From an uncultured Oleiphilus sp. (lineage in GTDB: Bacteria > Pseudomonadota > Gammaproteobacteria > Pseudomonadales > Oleiphilaceae): a DNA stretch of 64,000 nucleotides. How positions within the stretch are numbered: the stretch's first letter is position 1; each line of letters starts with the position of its first letter. Location: positions 1 to 64,000 of the forward strand of contig CAJWBE010000024.1 of the NCBI GenBank assembly GCA_913020045.1. Reading direction: 5' to 3'. This document shows, one piece after another, positions 27,201-38,678 of the stretch. The notes beneath the pieces were generated by a model. The model was not told where the DNA came from and did not search any database. It worked only from the letters and a program-made list of their open reading frames with translations. The translations under genes were made by a program, and so were the position numbers.

Positions 27201-27575
27201 GTGAAAGATAATAGACCCGTCAATCTAGATTTAACGAAGTTTAGTTTTCCGTTACCTGCCTTGACGTCCATCGTTCACCGAGTTACCGGTGTGGCGCTGT
27301 TCGTTGGAATGGTTTTTTTATTATATGCCTTGGATCTATCGCTAAGTAGCCAAGAGGGCTTTGACTCAGTTAAAGAGTGCCTAGATTCATTCATCGCCAA
27401 ATTTATAATCTGGGGCGTTGTGTCTGCGCTGCTTTACCACTTAGTGGCTGGCGTCAAACATTTATTAATGGATGCGGGCATCGGAGAAACTCTCGAGGGT
27501 GGTGTGCTCGGCGCGAAGCTGACCATCGTAATTTCAGTAGTGTTAATCGTTTTGGCGGGGATTTGGATATGGTAG
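27201..27575 (+). CDS. sdhC: Succinate dehydrogenase cytochrome b556 subunit
   Basis: This 124-residue membrane subunit starts at GTG 27201 and shows NRPVNLDLTKFSFPLPALTSIVHRVTGVALFVG, the SdhC signature. There are three membrane helices, with a haem-ligating histidine in YHLVAGVKHLLMDAG. With SdhD it anchors SdhAB, binds haem b and forms the ubiquinone site. It is the first gene of the operon and overlaps sdhD by seven bases. Confidence 0.95.
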   Translation: MKDNRPVNLDLTKFSFPLPALTSIVHRVTGVALFVGMVFLLYALDLSLSSQEGFDSVKECLDSFIAKFIIWGVVSALLYHLVAGVKHLLMDAGIGETLEGGVLGAKLTIVISVVLIVLAGIWIW

Positions 27576-27916
27576 CTAGTGTAACAAGCCTAGGGCGTAA
27601 TGGCCTTTATGACTGGATGATCCAGAGAGTCAGCGCCGTAGTTTTAGCAGCTTATTCTGTGTTTATTATTGGCTATCTGGCTCTAACGCCAGAGCTGACC
27701 TACGAAGCGTGGAGCGGCCTTTTTGCAGGCACGTGCATGCGTATCTTTTCTTTACTTGCTTTGCTGTGCTTAGGTGCTCATGCGTGGGTCGGGTTGTGGA
27801 CTATTTCAACCGATTACATGAAAGCTACAGGGGTTCGTTTTATTTTCCAGGCAGCGTGCGGCGTCGTTATGTTCGCATATGTTGCTTGGGGTATTCTTGT
27901 TATTTGGGGGCTGTGA
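27569..27916 (+). CDS. sdhD: Succinate dehydrogenase hydrophobic membrane anchor subunit
   Basis: The protein has 115 residues from the ATG at 27569, inside the end of sdhC; the longer open frame from 27377 overlaps sdhC and is a shadow. It has three membrane helices. The expected haem- and quinone-site residues are in [18 protein letters not shown]. It is a typical short SdhD. The sdhA start lies four bases after its stop. Confidence 0.93.
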   Translation: MVASVTSLGRNGLYDWMIQRVSAVVLAAYSVFIIGYLALTPELTYEAWSGLFAGTCMRIFSLLALLCLGAHAWVGLWTISTDYMKATGVRFIFQAACGVVMFAYVAWGILVIWGL

Positions 27917-27920
27917 AAGA

Positions 27921-29693
27921 ATGTCTAGATTAAGAACGCTAAATTATGACGCCATCGTAATTGGTGGTGGCGGTGCAGGCATGCGTGCAGCACTTCAGCT
28001 TACCGAGTCTGGTGTAAAAACCGCATGTATAACGAAAGTCTTTCCGACCCGCTCCCATACTGTATCCGCTCAAGGTGGTATCACCTGTGCAATAGCTAGT
28101 GCGGATCCGAACGATGACTGGCGCTGGCACATGTACGATACAGTCAAAGGTTCAGACTATATCGGCGACCAAGATGCGATCGAGTACATGTGCTCAGTAG
28201 GCCCCCAAGCGGTATTTGAACTCGACCATATGGGGCTCCCTTTCTCTCGAACTGAAGAAGGGCGTATTTATCAGCGTCCATTTGGCGGTCAGTCAAAAGG
28301 CCCTGATGACCCAACGCAGGCATCACGTACGTGCGCTGCGGCTGACCGAACAGGACATGCTCTACTTCATGCGCTGTACCAAGGTAACTTAAAAGGCGGC
28401 ACAACATTCCTCAACGAATGGTACGCGGTAGACCTGGTAAAGAATCAGAAGGGCGATGTTGTGGGTGTTATCGCTATCTGTATCGAAACTGGCGAAACAG
28501 TTTATGTGAAAGCAAAAGCAACAGTCATGGCGACAGGTGGTGCAGGCCGGATATTCCAGTCTACAACTAACGCGCTTATCAATACCGGTGACGGTTCCGG
28601 CATGGCCTTGCGGGCGGGATTCCCGGCGCAAGACATGGAGATGTGGCAATTTCACCCCACAGGAATTTACGGAGCAGGAACGCTTGTGACAGAAGGTTGT
28701 CGCGGTGAGGGCGGCTACCTTATCAACTCTGAGGGCGAGCGCTTTATGGAGCGTTATGCGCCTAACGCGAAAGACCTAGCGGGTCGCGACGTTGTTGCGC
28801 GCTCTATGGTTCTCGAAATTCTTGAAGGTCGCGGCTGTGGTCCGGATAAAGATCACGTACTGCTTAAGTTAGATCACTTAGGAGAAGAGACGCTAAACCT
28901 TCGTTTGCCGGGAATTTGTGAGCTTTCTAAAACATTTGCTCATGTTGATCCTGTTAAAGCGCCGGTACCTGTCGTTCCAACCTGTCACTATATGATGGGC
29001 GGAATTCCAACCACGATTGGCGGTGAAGCGATTACGCAAGACGCTAATGGCGTCGATCAAATCGTTAACGGGTTGTACGCATGTGGCGAAGCGGCTTGCG
29101 TTTCGGTTCACGGCGCTAACCGACTTGGTGGCAACTCTCTGCTAGATCTCGTCGTGTTTGGCCGTGCTGCAGGCTTGCAGATTGAAAAGTCAATCCGTGA
29201 AGGGATTAGCCATGACGATGCAAGCGAGTCTGATATCGAAATGTCTTTGTCGCGCTTAGATCGCCTGAACTCTTCAACGTCGGGCGAGAGCATGGCCGAA
29301 GTTAAAGCAGAACTACAGAAAACGATGCAACTCTACTTCGGTGTATTCCGCGAAGGCGAGAGCATGCAAAAGGGTCTCAAGCTTTTAGATGAGCTGGGAG
29401 AACGCATCAAAAACGTTCATCTCGAAGACAAGAGCAATGCTTTCAACACAGCACGAATTGAAGCGCTTGAGCTGGAAAATCTATACGAAGTTGCTTACGC
29501 AACAGCAGTGTCGGCCGAAGAGCGAAAAGAAAGTCGTGGCGCGCATGCACGAAATGACTTTACTGAGCGTGATGACGAAAATTGGTTGAAGCACTCAATC
29601 TACTTTCCAAACGAGAAACGAGTTGGCAAGCGTGACGTAAACTTTGCGCCAAAAACCGTTGAAGCCTTCCCACCAAAAGTTCGGTCTTACTAG
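27921..29693 (+). CDS. sdhA: Succinate dehydrogenase flavoprotein subunit
   Basis: This 590-residue subunit starts at ATG 27921 ([20 protein letters not shown]); the extra 14 residues upstream overlap sdhD. The FAD-binding GGGGAG loop is at 15-20. H46 in [12 protein letters not shown] is the covalent FAD ligand. The dicarboxylate-binding stretches [20 protein letters not shown] and [19 protein letters not shown] are present. It oxidises succinate to fumarate and passes electrons to SdhB. Confidence 0.98.
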   Translation: MSRLRTLNYDAIVIGGGGAGMRAALQLTESGVKTACITKVFPTRSHTVSAQGGITCAIASADPNDDWRWHMYDTVKGSDYIGDQDAIEYMCSVGPQAVFELDHMGLPFSRTEEGRIYQRPFGGQSKGPDDPTQASRTCAAADRTGHALLHALYQGNLKGGTTFLNEWYAVDLVKNQKGDVVGVIAICIETGETVYVKAKATVMATGGAGRIFQSTTNALINTGDGSGMALRAGFPAQDMEMWQFHPTGIYGAGTLVTEGCRGEGGYLINSEGERFMERYAPNAKDLAGRDVVARSMVLEILEGRGCGPDKDHVLLKLDHLGEETLNLRLPGICELSKTFAHVDPVKAPVPVVPTCHYMMGGIPTTIGGEAITQDANGVDQIVNGLYACGEAACVSVHGANRLGGNSLLDLVVFGRAAGLQIEKSIREGISHDDASESDIEMSLSRLDRLNSSTSGESMAEVKAELQKTMQLYFGVFREGESMQKGLKLLDELGERIKNVHLEDKSNAFNTARIEALELENLYEVAYATAVSAEERKESRGAHARNDFTERDDENWLKHSIYFPNEKRVGKRDVNFAPKTVEAFPPKVRSY

Positions 29694-29706
29694 GAGAAAA
29701 TTTAGA

Positions 29707-30411
29707 ATGTTAGTAAGTATCTATCGTTATAATCCAGAGAAAGATCAAACGCCTTTCATGGAAGATATCAATATTGATATCCCCGAAGGAAAGGATTTGA
29801 TGGTGTTGGATGTATTGCATCTATTGAAAGAAAAAGACTCATCTGTCGCTTATCGTCGCTCGTGTCGCGAGGGTGTATGCGGATCCGATGGTCTGAACAT
29901 GAACGGTAAGAACGGACTTGCTTGTATTACGCCACTCTCTGACGTAGTTAAAAAAGACAAGCTTGTTATTCGCCCCTTGCCTGGGCTTCCCGTCATCCGG
30001 GATCTGGTTGTAGATATGTCTATGTTCTATAAGCAGTACGAAAAAATTAAGCCTTTCTTGATCAACGACACGCCGGCACCCGCCATAGAGCGCTTGCAGT
30101 CACCTGAAGATCGAGAAAAGCTTGACGGTCTATACGAATGTATACTTTGTGCTTGCTGCTCAACAGCATGTCCTTCATTTTGGTGGAACCCAGACAAGTT
30201 CGTTGGCCCATCAGGTCTTTTGCAAGCGTATCGGTTCCTTGCGGACTCTCGTGATACGGCGCAAGATGAGCGTCTAGCGGATTTAGATGATCCGTTCAGT
30301 GTATTTCGCTGCCGCGGTATTATGAATTGCGTTAGCGTTTGTCCAAAGGGCTTGAACCCAACTAAGGCAATTGGGCATATTCGTAACATGCTAATGCAGC
30401 GGTCAACCTAG
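29707..30411 (+). CDS. sdhB: Succinate dehydrogenase iron-sulfur subunit
   Basis: This 234-residue subunit starts at ATG 29707, with AGGAGA shortly upstream; the frame from 29644 overlaps sdhA. The 2Fe-2S cysteines are in SCREGVCGSDGLNMNGKNGL. The 4Fe-4S and 3Fe-4S cysteines are in CILCACCSTACPSFWWN and CRGIMNCVSVCPKGLNP. It relays electrons from FAD to ubiquinone. It is the last gene of the sdh operon. Confidence 0.98.
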   Translation: MLVSIYRYNPEKDQTPFMEDINIDIPEGKDLMVLDVLHLLKEKDSSVAYRRSCREGVCGSDGLNMNGKNGLACITPLSDVVKKDKLVIRPLPGLPVIRDLVVDMSMFYKQYEKIKPFLINDTPAPAIERLQSPEDREKLDGLYECILCACCSTACPSFWWNPDKFVGPSGLLQAYRFLADSRDTAQDERLADLDDPFSVFRCRGIMNCVSVCPKGLNPTKAIGHIRNMLMQRST

Positions 30412-30521
30412 TTGTTTTTCGGTATTTTTGTCGGCACTTAAAGGTGCCGAAGATGCTTAGGAAATCGCCGTGTATCCTCGCGGCGAGTTCTAACAAAAAA
30501 TTATAAGTTTATCGGCGGTAA

Positions 30522-30554
30522 TTTAGATCCAGAATCTAAAATACTGTCTATAAT
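30522..30554 (+). promoter_or_regulatory. sucA promoter region with operator-like inverted repeat
   Basis: TTTAGAT-CCAGA-ATCTAAA (30522-30540) has perfect 7-base arms. It is followed by TATAAT at 30549-30554. The repeat covers the place where a -35 box should be, and no good -35 is visible, so the promoter may need an activator or be blocked by a repressor bound here. Confidence 0.5.
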
Positions 30555-30710
30555 CAATTGATGGATCCTCTTGTACTTCGTTGATTTTGTTGTACGAGAC
30601 AGTCTGGAAGCTTCGAAACTCGCTCAAAAAGCAAGTAAGAAGTTTGCTGATTTATAAACCACTGGGGAATCGGGGGACACCCGTATTATCTTCAAGGCAG
30701 CAGTCATCAA

Positions 30711-30726
30711 AAACCCCTAGGGGTTT
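30711..30726. repeat. Perfect 16-bp palindrome in the sucA leader
   Basis: AAACCCCTAGGGGTTT reads the same on both strands. It lies 95 bases before the sucA start. As RNA it could form a 6-bp stem with a CUAG loop; no T-run follows, so it is not a standard terminator. Confidence 0.6.
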
Positions 30727-30821
30727 AAAAACGTAGCCACTTGAGTTATCTCGAGAGGTTTCGGCAGCTTGGAAGGTAGTGCCTAGTATTCGCATTTACT
30801 GCAAACTAAGGCGAGCTATTA

Positions 30822-33662
30822 ATGCAAGAAAGCATCATGGAACAACTCTGGCGGACGTCGCATCTGTCGGGGGGCAACCTGGTATACGTCGAACAACTTT
30901 ACGATTCATACCTTGAAGACCCAAATAGCATATCAGAAGAATGGCGCAGTTATTTTGATCAGCTGCCGAATGTTGAGGGTTACTCTTCAAAAGATATTCC
31001 TCACTCCACTGTTAGAGAACAGTTTCTCCACCTCTCTAAACATAAACACGTAAATTCTGAATTATCGACTCCGGCTACCGCTACCAGCGAACATGACCGT
31101 AAGCAGGTCAAAGTTTTGCAGCTCATTTCTGCCTATCGAATTCGTGGACATCAGGTTGCTAAACTTGACCCATTAGGGTTAATGGAACGTTCAGAGGTGC
31201 CCGATTTAGATCTAAGCTATCACGGTCTAAGCGCAGCAGATTTAGATACTGAGTTTCAAACAGGGAGCCTCGCCTTTGGCGATGAAACCCTAACACTCAA
31301 AGAGATTGTATCTGGCCTTGATCAGACTTATTGCTCGTCCATTGGTGCCGAGTACATGCACATTGTTGATACCAATGTAAGAAGTTGGTTTCAAGCGAGG
31401 CTTGAGTCAGTAAAAGGGAATCCAGACTACGAATTTGATACCTGTTATCACCTATTAGAACGACTTAGTGCGGCCGAAGGCCTCGAAAAGTACTTAGGTT
31501 CTCGATATCCAGGCACTAAACGCTTCGGCCTTGAAGGCGGCGAAAGCCTTATTCCTCTCGTTGATGAATTGATTCAGCGAGCGGGCGGGTACGGTGTGAA
31601 GGAAATTGTAATTGGGATGGCTCACCGAGGCCGTCTTAACGTATTGGTTAACACCTTAGGTAAGAACCCCAAAGATTTGTTTGATGAGTTTGACGGTAAA
31701 AAGCTACATGATATGGGTTCAGGTGATGTTAAGTATCATCAGGGCTTCTCATCTAATGTGATGACACCTGGCGGCGAAGTGCATTTGGCCTTGTCATTTA
31801 ATCCGTCGCACCTTGAAATAGTATCTCCAGTGGTTGAAGGTTCAGTTCGTGCACGTCAAGCGCGACGACAAGACTCAGAAGGCGACACCGTCCTGCCAAT
31901 TATTATGCACGGCGATGCTGCGTTTGCCGGTCAGGGCGTTGTGATGGAAACATTTCAAATGTCCCAAACGCGTGGATATAAAACCGGCGGTTCGGTTCAT
32001 TTGATTGTCAATAATCAGGTGGGGTTCACAACAAACAAACGTATCGATGCGCGCTCTACTGAGTATTGTACTGACGTAGCGAAGATGATCGAAGCTCCGA
32101 TTCTTCACGTTAATGGTGACGATCCAGAAGCTGTTTTGTTTGCGACGCAAGTAGCTCTTGATTATCGTAATCAATTTAAGTGCGATGTCGTCATTGACTT
32201 AGTGTGTTATCGACGCCGAGGTCATAATGAAGCCGACGAGCCGTCCGGCACACAACCATTGATGTATGAGGTCATAAAAAAGCAAAAAAGTGCTCGCACG
32301 CTTTATGCTGAGCGTTTGGTTGCTCGAGGTTTGATTACGGCAGAGCAATCGAAAAAGTTAGAAGACGACTATCGCGCAGCATTGGATAACGGTGATCATG
32401 TTACCAAAAGCCTAGTATTGAAACCCAACACCTCGATGTATGTCGACTGGAGTTCGTACCTCGGACACGAGTGGACGGCTAGGGCGAAAACGGGTGTTCC
32501 GTTGAAAACGATTCAAAAAATCGGACGAAAACTCGATGCAACACCGGATGGCTTTCCGATTCAACGACAAGTCCAAAAAATCATCCAAGACCGTAGCAAG
32601 ATGAACCAAGGCGCAATGCCCTTAAACTGGGGTTATGGCGAAGTCATGGCCTATGCAACGCTGCTGAATGAAGGGCACGAAGTTCGTATTACCGGGCAAG
32701 ATATCGGTAGAGGAACGTTTTCCCATCGTCATGTGGTTTTGCACAACCAAGCCGACGGTTCAACGTATGCACCGCTACAGAATATAAACGAAGATCAGCC
32801 TCGCTGTGAGCTTTATGATTCGCTGCTTTCAGAAGAAGCGGTTCTTGCATTCGAATACGGCTATGCAACCACAAACCCGGACGCACTTGTTGTTTGGGAG
32901 GCGCAGTTTGGCGATTTTGCTAACGGGGCACAGGTTGTCATCGATCAGTTTATAACGAGTGGTGAGCACAAGTGGGGGCGTATTTGTGGCCTTACGATGT
33001 TGTTACCTCATGGTTATGAAGGGCAAGGCCCAGAGCACTCATCGGCAAGACTAGAGCGATATCTTCAATTGTGTGCCGAGCACAATATCCAGGTTTGTGT
33101 ACCCTCTACGCCGGCTCAGGTCTTTCATATGCTTCGTCGGCAAATTAAACGACCGTTAAGAAAGCCTTTGATTGCGATTACTCCAAAGAGCTTACTGCGT
33201 CATAAAGATGCAATTTCGACGCTCGATGACTTGAGTTCTGGTAGCTTTCAAACAGTGATTCCGGAAGTAGATGAGCTCGACCCGAAAAAGATAACGCGCG
33301 TCATTATGTGTGCGGGCAAGGTCTATTACGAGCTGCTTGAGTTTAGACGCACGAACGAAATGCACGACACAGCAGTGATTCGTATAGAGCAACTTTATCC
33401 TTTCCCGGCCGACGACTTAACAGAGGTGCTCAACGCATATCCAAAGTTACAAGACGTCGTGTGGTGTCAGGAAGAGCCTCAGAATCAGGGCGCGTGGTAT
33501 CCGACACAGCACCGTATGAGAAGAGTCTTGAAAGAGATAAACGAAAAAATCTATCTGCGTTATGCGGGTCGTAAAAGTTCAGCTGCTCCCGCTGCGGGCC
33601 ATATATCAGTACATGTTGAAGAGCAGAACCAATTAATCAATCAAGCATTTGATGTTGAATAA
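30822..33662 (+). CDS. sucA: 2-oxoglutarate dehydrogenase E1 component
   Basis: This 946-residue thiamine-diphosphate enzyme is complete. The N-terminus carries the E2-binding peptide (LSGGNLVYVEQLYDSYLEDPNSISEEWRSYF). The ThDP and Mg site includes the IMHGDAAFAGQGVVMET stretch and the following Asn. LNWGYGEVMAYATLL and ITGQDIGRGTFSHRH begin the C-terminal transketolase-like part. It decarboxylates 2-oxoglutarate and transfers the succinyl group to the lipoyl arm of SucB. The ATG at 30822 is the chosen start; an internal ATG at 30837 is possible. It is first of sucA-sucB-lpdA, with 19- and 29-base gaps. Confidence 0.98.
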   Translation: MQESIMEQLWRTSHLSGGNLVYVEQLYDSYLEDPNSISEEWRSYFDQLPNVEGYSSKDIPHSTVREQFLHLSKHKHVNSELSTPATATSEHDRKQVKVLQLISAYRIRGHQVAKLDPLGLMERSEVPDLDLSYHGLSAADLDTEFQTGSLAFGDETLTLKEIVSGLDQTYCSSIGAEYMHIVDTNVRSWFQARLESVKGNPDYEFDTCYHLLERLSAAEGLEKYLGSRYPGTKRFGLEGGESLIPLVDELIQRAGGYGVKEIVIGMAHRGRLNVLVNTLGKNPKDLFDEFDGKKLHDMGSGDVKYHQGFSSNVMTPGGEVHLALSFNPSHLEIVSPVVEGSVRARQARRQDSEGDTVLPIIMHGDAAFAGQGVVMETFQMSQTRGYKTGGSVHLIVNNQVGFTTNKRIDARSTEYCTDVAKMIEAPILHVNGDDPEAVLFATQVALDYRNQFKCDVVIDLVCYRRRGHNEADEPSGTQPLMYEVIKKQKSARTLYAERLVARGLITAEQSKKLEDDYRAALDNGDHVTKSLVLKPNTSMYVDWSSYLGHEWTARAKTGVPLKTIQKIGRKLDATPDGFPIQRQVQKIIQDRSKMNQGAMPLNWGYGEVMAYATLLNEGHEVRITGQDIGRGTFSHRHVVLHNQADGSTYAPLQNINEDQPRCELYDSLLSEEAVLAFEYGYATTNPDALVVWEAQFGDFANGAQVVIDQFITSGEHKWGRICGLTMLLPHGYEGQGPEHSSARLERYLQLCAEHNIQVCVPSTPAQVFHMLRRQIKRPLRKPLIAITPKSLLRHKDAISTLDDLSSGSFQTVIPEVDELDPKKITRVIMCAGKVYYELLEFRRTNEMHDTAVIRIEQLYPFPADDLTEVLNAYPKLQDVVWCQEEPQNQGAWYPTQHRMRRVLKEINEKIYLRYAGRKSSAAPAAGHISVHVEEQNQLINQAFDVE

Positions 33663-33681
33663 AGAATCATAAGGATTAGCA

Positions 33682-34893
33682 ATGTCTACAGAAATAAAAG
33701 CACCAACTTTTCCTGAGTCAGTAGCAGATGGAACGATTGCAACTTGGCATAAACAACCAGGCGAGCAAGTCGAACGCGACGAGCTCATCGTTGATATCGA
33801 AACCGATAAGGTCGTTTTAGAAGTCGTGGCACCGGATAAGGGTGTCATCGAGAAAATTCTAAAGAACGAAGGTGACGTTGTACTGAGTAGTGAAGTCATA
33901 GGAATTTTCTCTGCTGGAGCGACCGGCTCGGCTGCTGCACCTGAAGCAGCAGAAGACACGCCAACTGCTGATGCAGACGAAAGCGCTTCGGGCAGCCCCA
34001 TTATGAGTCCTGCGGCGAAAAAACTAGTTGAAGAAAACAAACTAGATGCAAGCGAGATAAAAGCGTCTGGGAAAGATGGTCGCCTTACTAAAGAAGACGT
34101 CGTGACGCATTTAGCTTCAGCTAAGCCTGCACCGGCAGCTGCACCCAAAACTGCGCCTGCTGCACCAACTGTTGCTGCGCCAGTAGGAGCGAGGGCTGAG
34201 AAACGTGTTCCAATGACCCGTTTGCGCACAAGCATCGCGCGCCGACTGTTAGATGCTAGTCAAAACACAGCAATGCTAACGACCTTTAACGAAGTCAATA
34301 TGAAGCCGTTGATGGACCTCCGCAAGCAATACAAAGATTTGTTTGAGAAGACGCACAACGGTACCAAACTGGGTTTCATGTCGTTGTTTGTGAAAGCTGC
34401 TGCTGAGGCGCTAAAACGTTATCCAGCTGTTAACGCTTCGATAGACGGCACGGATATTGTCTACCATGGATACCAAGATATCGGGGTTGCTGTATCGACC
34501 GAAAAAGGCCTAGTGGTGCCGATTTTACGCGATGCGGATGTAATGAGCTTGGCTAAAATTGAAAACTCAATACGCGAGTTCGGCGGCAAAGCCCGCGACG
34601 GTAAACTCACCATCGAAGAGATGACCGGCGGCACATTCACTATTTCCAATGGCGGTGTATTTGGGTCCCTTATGTCGACGCCTATCCTTAACCCGCCACA
34701 AACTGCAATTCTTGGCATGCACAAGATCCAGGAACGTCCCATGGCCGTTAATGGTGAAGTCGTGATTCTTCCGATGATGTATCTTGCGCTATCCTATGAT
34801 CATCGAATGATCGATGGCAAAGAAGCTGTTCAATTCCTGGTGACGATCAAAGATTTGATCGAAGATCCCGCTCGTATATTGCTCGACATCTAA
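33682..34893 (+). CDS. sucB: Dihydrolipoyllysine-residue succinyltransferase (E2 of 2-oxoglutarate dehydrogenase)
   Basis: This 403-residue protein has one lipoyl domain (1-77) with the lipoylated lysine K43 in [12 protein letters not shown]. An Ala-rich linker and an E3/E1-binding domain follow (about 107-145; [33 protein letters not shown]). A second Ala/Pro-rich linker leads to the catalytic domain (about 170-403), with the His-Asp active site in [17 protein letters not shown]. Twenty-four such subunits form the core of the complex. It is cotranscribed with sucA and lpdA. Confidence 0.98.
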   Translation: MSTEIKAPTFPESVADGTIATWHKQPGEQVERDELIVDIETDKVVLEVVAPDKGVIEKILKNEGDVVLSSEVIGIFSAGATGSAAAPEAAEDTPTADADESASGSPIMSPAAKKLVEENKLDASEIKASGKDGRLTKEDVVTHLASAKPAPAAAPKTAPAAPTVAAPVGARAEKRVPMTRLRTSIARRLLDASQNTAMLTTFNEVNMKPLMDLRKQYKDLFEKTHNGTKLGFMSLFVKAAAEALKRYPAVNASIDGTDIVYHGYQDIGVAVSTEKGLVVPILRDADVMSLAKIENSIREFGGKARDGKLTIEEMTGGTFTISNGGVFGSLMSTPILNPPQTAILGMHKIQERPMAVNGEVVILPMMYLALSYDHRMIDGKEAVQFLVTIKDLIEDPARILLDI

Positions 34894-34922
34894 TCGACCA
34901 AGTAACAGGAGAGTTTTTGTAA

Positions 34923-36362
<1,440 letters not shown>

Positions 36363-36375
36363 GCATTGAGCACAA

Positions 36376-36407
36376 CGGCAGGAAGCGTTTTTATGTGCTT
36401 CCCGCCG
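36376..36407 (+). other. Hairpin between lpdA and sucC
   Basis: CGGCAGGAAGC (36376-36386) pairs with GCTTCCCGCCG (36397-36407), ten pairs with one A-C mismatch and a 10-base loop. No T-run follows. It lies 14 bases after the lpdA stop and may protect the 3' end or attenuate read-through into sucCD. Confidence 0.5.
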
Positions 36408-36593
36408 GAAAACAAGAAATCAATGCAAGGGAAAGAACACTAGGACAATGCGCGTAACGTGTGCATACCAAGGATGGAGCCAACGATATTTTGGCAGGTG
36501 TCAGAACTAAGTTTCTGATGTGAACAAGTCATATCGGTGCTTTGCGTAGAAAATACTAGGCAAAGCACCAAACTAAAACAAACGGATATAACT

Positions 36594-37760
36594 ATGAATT
36601 TACATGAGTATCAGGCCAAACAGCTGTTTGCCGAATACGGTCTTCCGGTGTCAACGGGCCATGCGTGTGACACGGCAAAAGATGCAGCTGATGCAGCTGA
36701 TATGATCGGTGGCAACAAATGGGTTGTAAAAGCCCAAGTTCACGCCGGCGGGCGAGGCAAAGCGGGCGGCGTAAAACTCGTTTCTTCGAAAGACGAAATT
36801 CGTTCATTTGCAGAGCAGTGGTTAGGTAAGAATCTAGTTACTTATCAAACCGACGCAGATGGCCAGCCAGTTAGCAAAATATTAGTCGAGTCATTAACGG
36901 ACATCGACCAAGAGCTTTATTTGGGTGCGGTTGTTGATCGTGGCACTCAAAAAGTTGTGTTTATGGCGTCGACTGAAGGTGGCGTAGAAATTGAAAAGGT
37001 TGCTGAAGAGACCCCTGAGCTAATTCACAAAGCGGAAATTGATCCATTGGTAGGCCCTCAAGCTTATCAAGGGCGAGCACTTGGTTTTAAGTTGGGGCTT
37101 AACCCGACGCAAATGAAGCAGTTCGTTAAAATATTCATGGGCCTTGGCAACATGTTTAACGATCATGATTTTGCTTTGCTGGAGATCAACCCTTTGGTTG
37201 TAACAAGCGAAGGTAACTTACACTGTTTAGACGGCAAGATCGGTGTCGATAGCAATGCGCTATACCGTCAACCAAAAATTCGTGAAATGCATGATCCGTC
37301 ACAGGAAGACGAACGCGAAGCACACGCTGCACAATGGGAGCTTAATTACGTAGCCCTCGACGGTAATGTGGGCTGCATGGTAAACGGTGCGGGTCTTGCG
37401 ATGGGCACAATGGATATCGTCAACCTTCATGGCGGCAAGCCTGCAAACTTCCTTGATGTGGGCGGCGGTGCAACGAAGGAACGCGTATCGGAAGCGTTCA
37501 AAATCATTTTGTCTGACGATAATGTCAAAGCTGTACTCGTCAATATTTTTGGCGGCATTGTACGTTGCGACATGATCGCTGAAGGCATCATCGGCGCAGT
37601 AAAAGAAGTCGGTGTTAAAGTGCCGGTAGTCGTGCGACTCGAAGGCACTAATGCAGAAGCTGGCCGTGGCGTATTGGCCAACTCAGATGTAGACATCATC
37701 GCTGCTGAATCATTAACGGATGCTGCACAAAAAGTTGTAGCTGCTGCGGAGGGCAAATAA
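36594..37760 (+). CDS. sucC: Succinate-CoA ligase (ADP-forming) beta subunit
   Basis: This 388-residue subunit begins at ATG 36594 ([19 protein letters not shown]); the 19 upstream residues of the open frame lack family support. It has an N-terminal ATP-grasp domain ([21 protein letters not shown], then [25 protein letters not shown]). A C-terminal flavodoxin-like ligase domain follows ([35 protein letters not shown]). With SucD it converts succinyl-CoA to succinate with substrate-level ATP formation. Its stop overlaps the sucD start (TAATG). Confidence 0.98.
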   Translation: MNLHEYQAKQLFAEYGLPVSTGHACDTAKDAADAADMIGGNKWVVKAQVHAGGRGKAGGVKLVSSKDEIRSFAEQWLGKNLVTYQTDADGQPVSKILVESLTDIDQELYLGAVVDRGTQKVVFMASTEGGVEIEKVAEETPELIHKAEIDPLVGPQAYQGRALGFKLGLNPTQMKQFVKIFMGLGNMFNDHDFALLEINPLVVTSEGNLHCLDGKIGVDSNALYRQPKIREMHDPSQEDEREAHAAQWELNYVALDGNVGCMVNGAGLAMGTMDIVNLHGGKPANFLDVGGGATKERVSEAFKIILSDDNVKAVLVNIFGGIVRCDMIAEGIIGAVKEVGVKVPVVVRLEGTNAEAGRGVLANSDVDIIAAESLTDAAQKVVAAAEGK

Positions 37761-38632
37761 TGTCTGTATTAATTAACAAAGATACTAAAGTAATTTGCCA
37801 AGGGTTCACTGGTGGCCAGGGAACCTTTCATTCTGAGCAAGCGATTGATTACGGTACGCAAATGGTGGGTGGTGTAAGCCCAGGAAAGGGCGGTCAAACG
37901 CACCTTGGCTTGCCTGTTTTTAACACAGTTCGTGATGCAGTCGAGGCGACTGGCGCAACGGCTACTGTGATTTACGTTCCCGCTCCATTTTGTAAAGACG
38001 CAATTTTAGAAGCGATTGATGCAGGCATCGAGCTAATCATCACCATCACTGAGGGTATTCCAACGCTCGATATGGTTGATGTTAAAGTTAAGCTTGATCA
38101 GTCTGGTGTGCGCATGGTCGGACCTAATTGCCCTGGCGTTATCACTCCAGGCGAGACCAAGATTGGTATTATGCCAGGCCACATTCATTTGCCTGGGAAG
38201 GTCGGGATCGTTTCACGGTCAGGTACTTTGACCTACGAAGCGGTTAAGCAAACGACTGATGCTGGCTTTGGTCAATCTACTTGTGTTGGTATTGGTGGAG
38301 ACCCAATTCCAGGCACTAACTTTATTGACGTGCTAGAAATGTTTCAAAATGATCCGCAGACAGAGGCGATCGTAATGATCGGCGAAATTGGCGGAACAGC
38401 GGAAGAAGAAGCCGCCGAGTACATCAAAGCTAACGTAACTAAGCCAGTTGTTTCTTATATTGCAGGGGTTACAGCGCCAGCAGGGAAACGAATGGGGCAC
38501 GCTGGAGCAATTATTGCTGGCGGTAAAGGGACGGCGGAAGAGAAGTTCGCGGCGCTAGAAGCAGCTGGCGTTACAACAGTTAAAAGCCTTGCTGATATTG
38601 GCTCGGCACTGAAAACAAAAACAGGCTGGTAG
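37760..38632 (+). CDS. sucD: Succinate-CoA ligase (ADP-forming) alpha subunit
   Basis: This 290-residue subunit has an N-terminal CoA-binding domain ([36 protein letters not shown]). H247 in [19 protein letters not shown] is the phosphohistidine of the catalytic cycle. The start overlaps the sucC stop by one base, giving translational coupling and equal subunits. The operon ends at the strong terminator 38648-38674. Confidence 0.98.
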   Translation: MSVLINKDTKVICQGFTGGQGTFHSEQAIDYGTQMVGGVSPGKGGQTHLGLPVFNTVRDAVEATGATATVIYVPAPFCKDAILEAIDAGIELIITITEGIPTLDMVDVKVKLDQSGVRMVGPNCPGVITPGETKIGIMPGHIHLPGKVGIVSRSGTLTYEAVKQTTDAGFGQSTCVGIGGDPIPGTNFIDVLEMFQNDPQTEAIVMIGEIGGTAEEEAAEYIKANVTKPVVSYIAGVTAPAGKRMGHAGAIIAGGKGTAEEKFAALEAAGVTTVKSLADIGSALKTKTGW

Positions 38633-38647
38633 TTGCAAGCCTGATTT

Positions 38648-38674
38648 AAAAGGAGGCCTTGGCCTCCTTTTTTT
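38648..38674. terminator. Terminator after sucD, shared with the convergent PEP-CTERM gene
   Basis: AGGAGGCC-TT-GGCCTCCT (the tip pairs probably open to a 4-base loop) is flanked by A and T runs. It is strong for the plus strand and usable by the minus strand gene ending at 38679. Confidence 0.92.
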
Positions 38675-38678
38675 ATAT

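Larger units (their letters stand above)
30412..30821 (+). other. sdhB-sucA intergenic region with long sucA leader (410 bp)
   Basis: No gene is seen. A hairpin TCGGCAC-TTAAAG-GTGCCGA (30431-30450) follows sdhB but has no T-run. An operator-like inverted repeat and TATAAT lie at 30522-30554. If transcription starts near 30561, sucA has a leader of about 260 nt. That leader contains a small CGGG-GGACA-CCCG hairpin (30671-30683) and the palindrome at 30711-30726. A conserved regulatory RNA upstream of sucA is known in Pseudomonadales (sucA-II motif); I could not confirm a match. Confidence 0.5.

Noticed and set aside
27377-27568. Upstream extension of the sdhD reading frame.
   Set aside because: It lies within sdhC in another frame and encodes a Cys/Arg-rich stretch unlike SdhD.
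28144-28655. Minus-strand open frames inside sdhA.
   Set aside because: They are shadows of a highly conserved gene; no starts, motifs or codon pattern support them. The same holds for the many other opposite-strand frames in the window.
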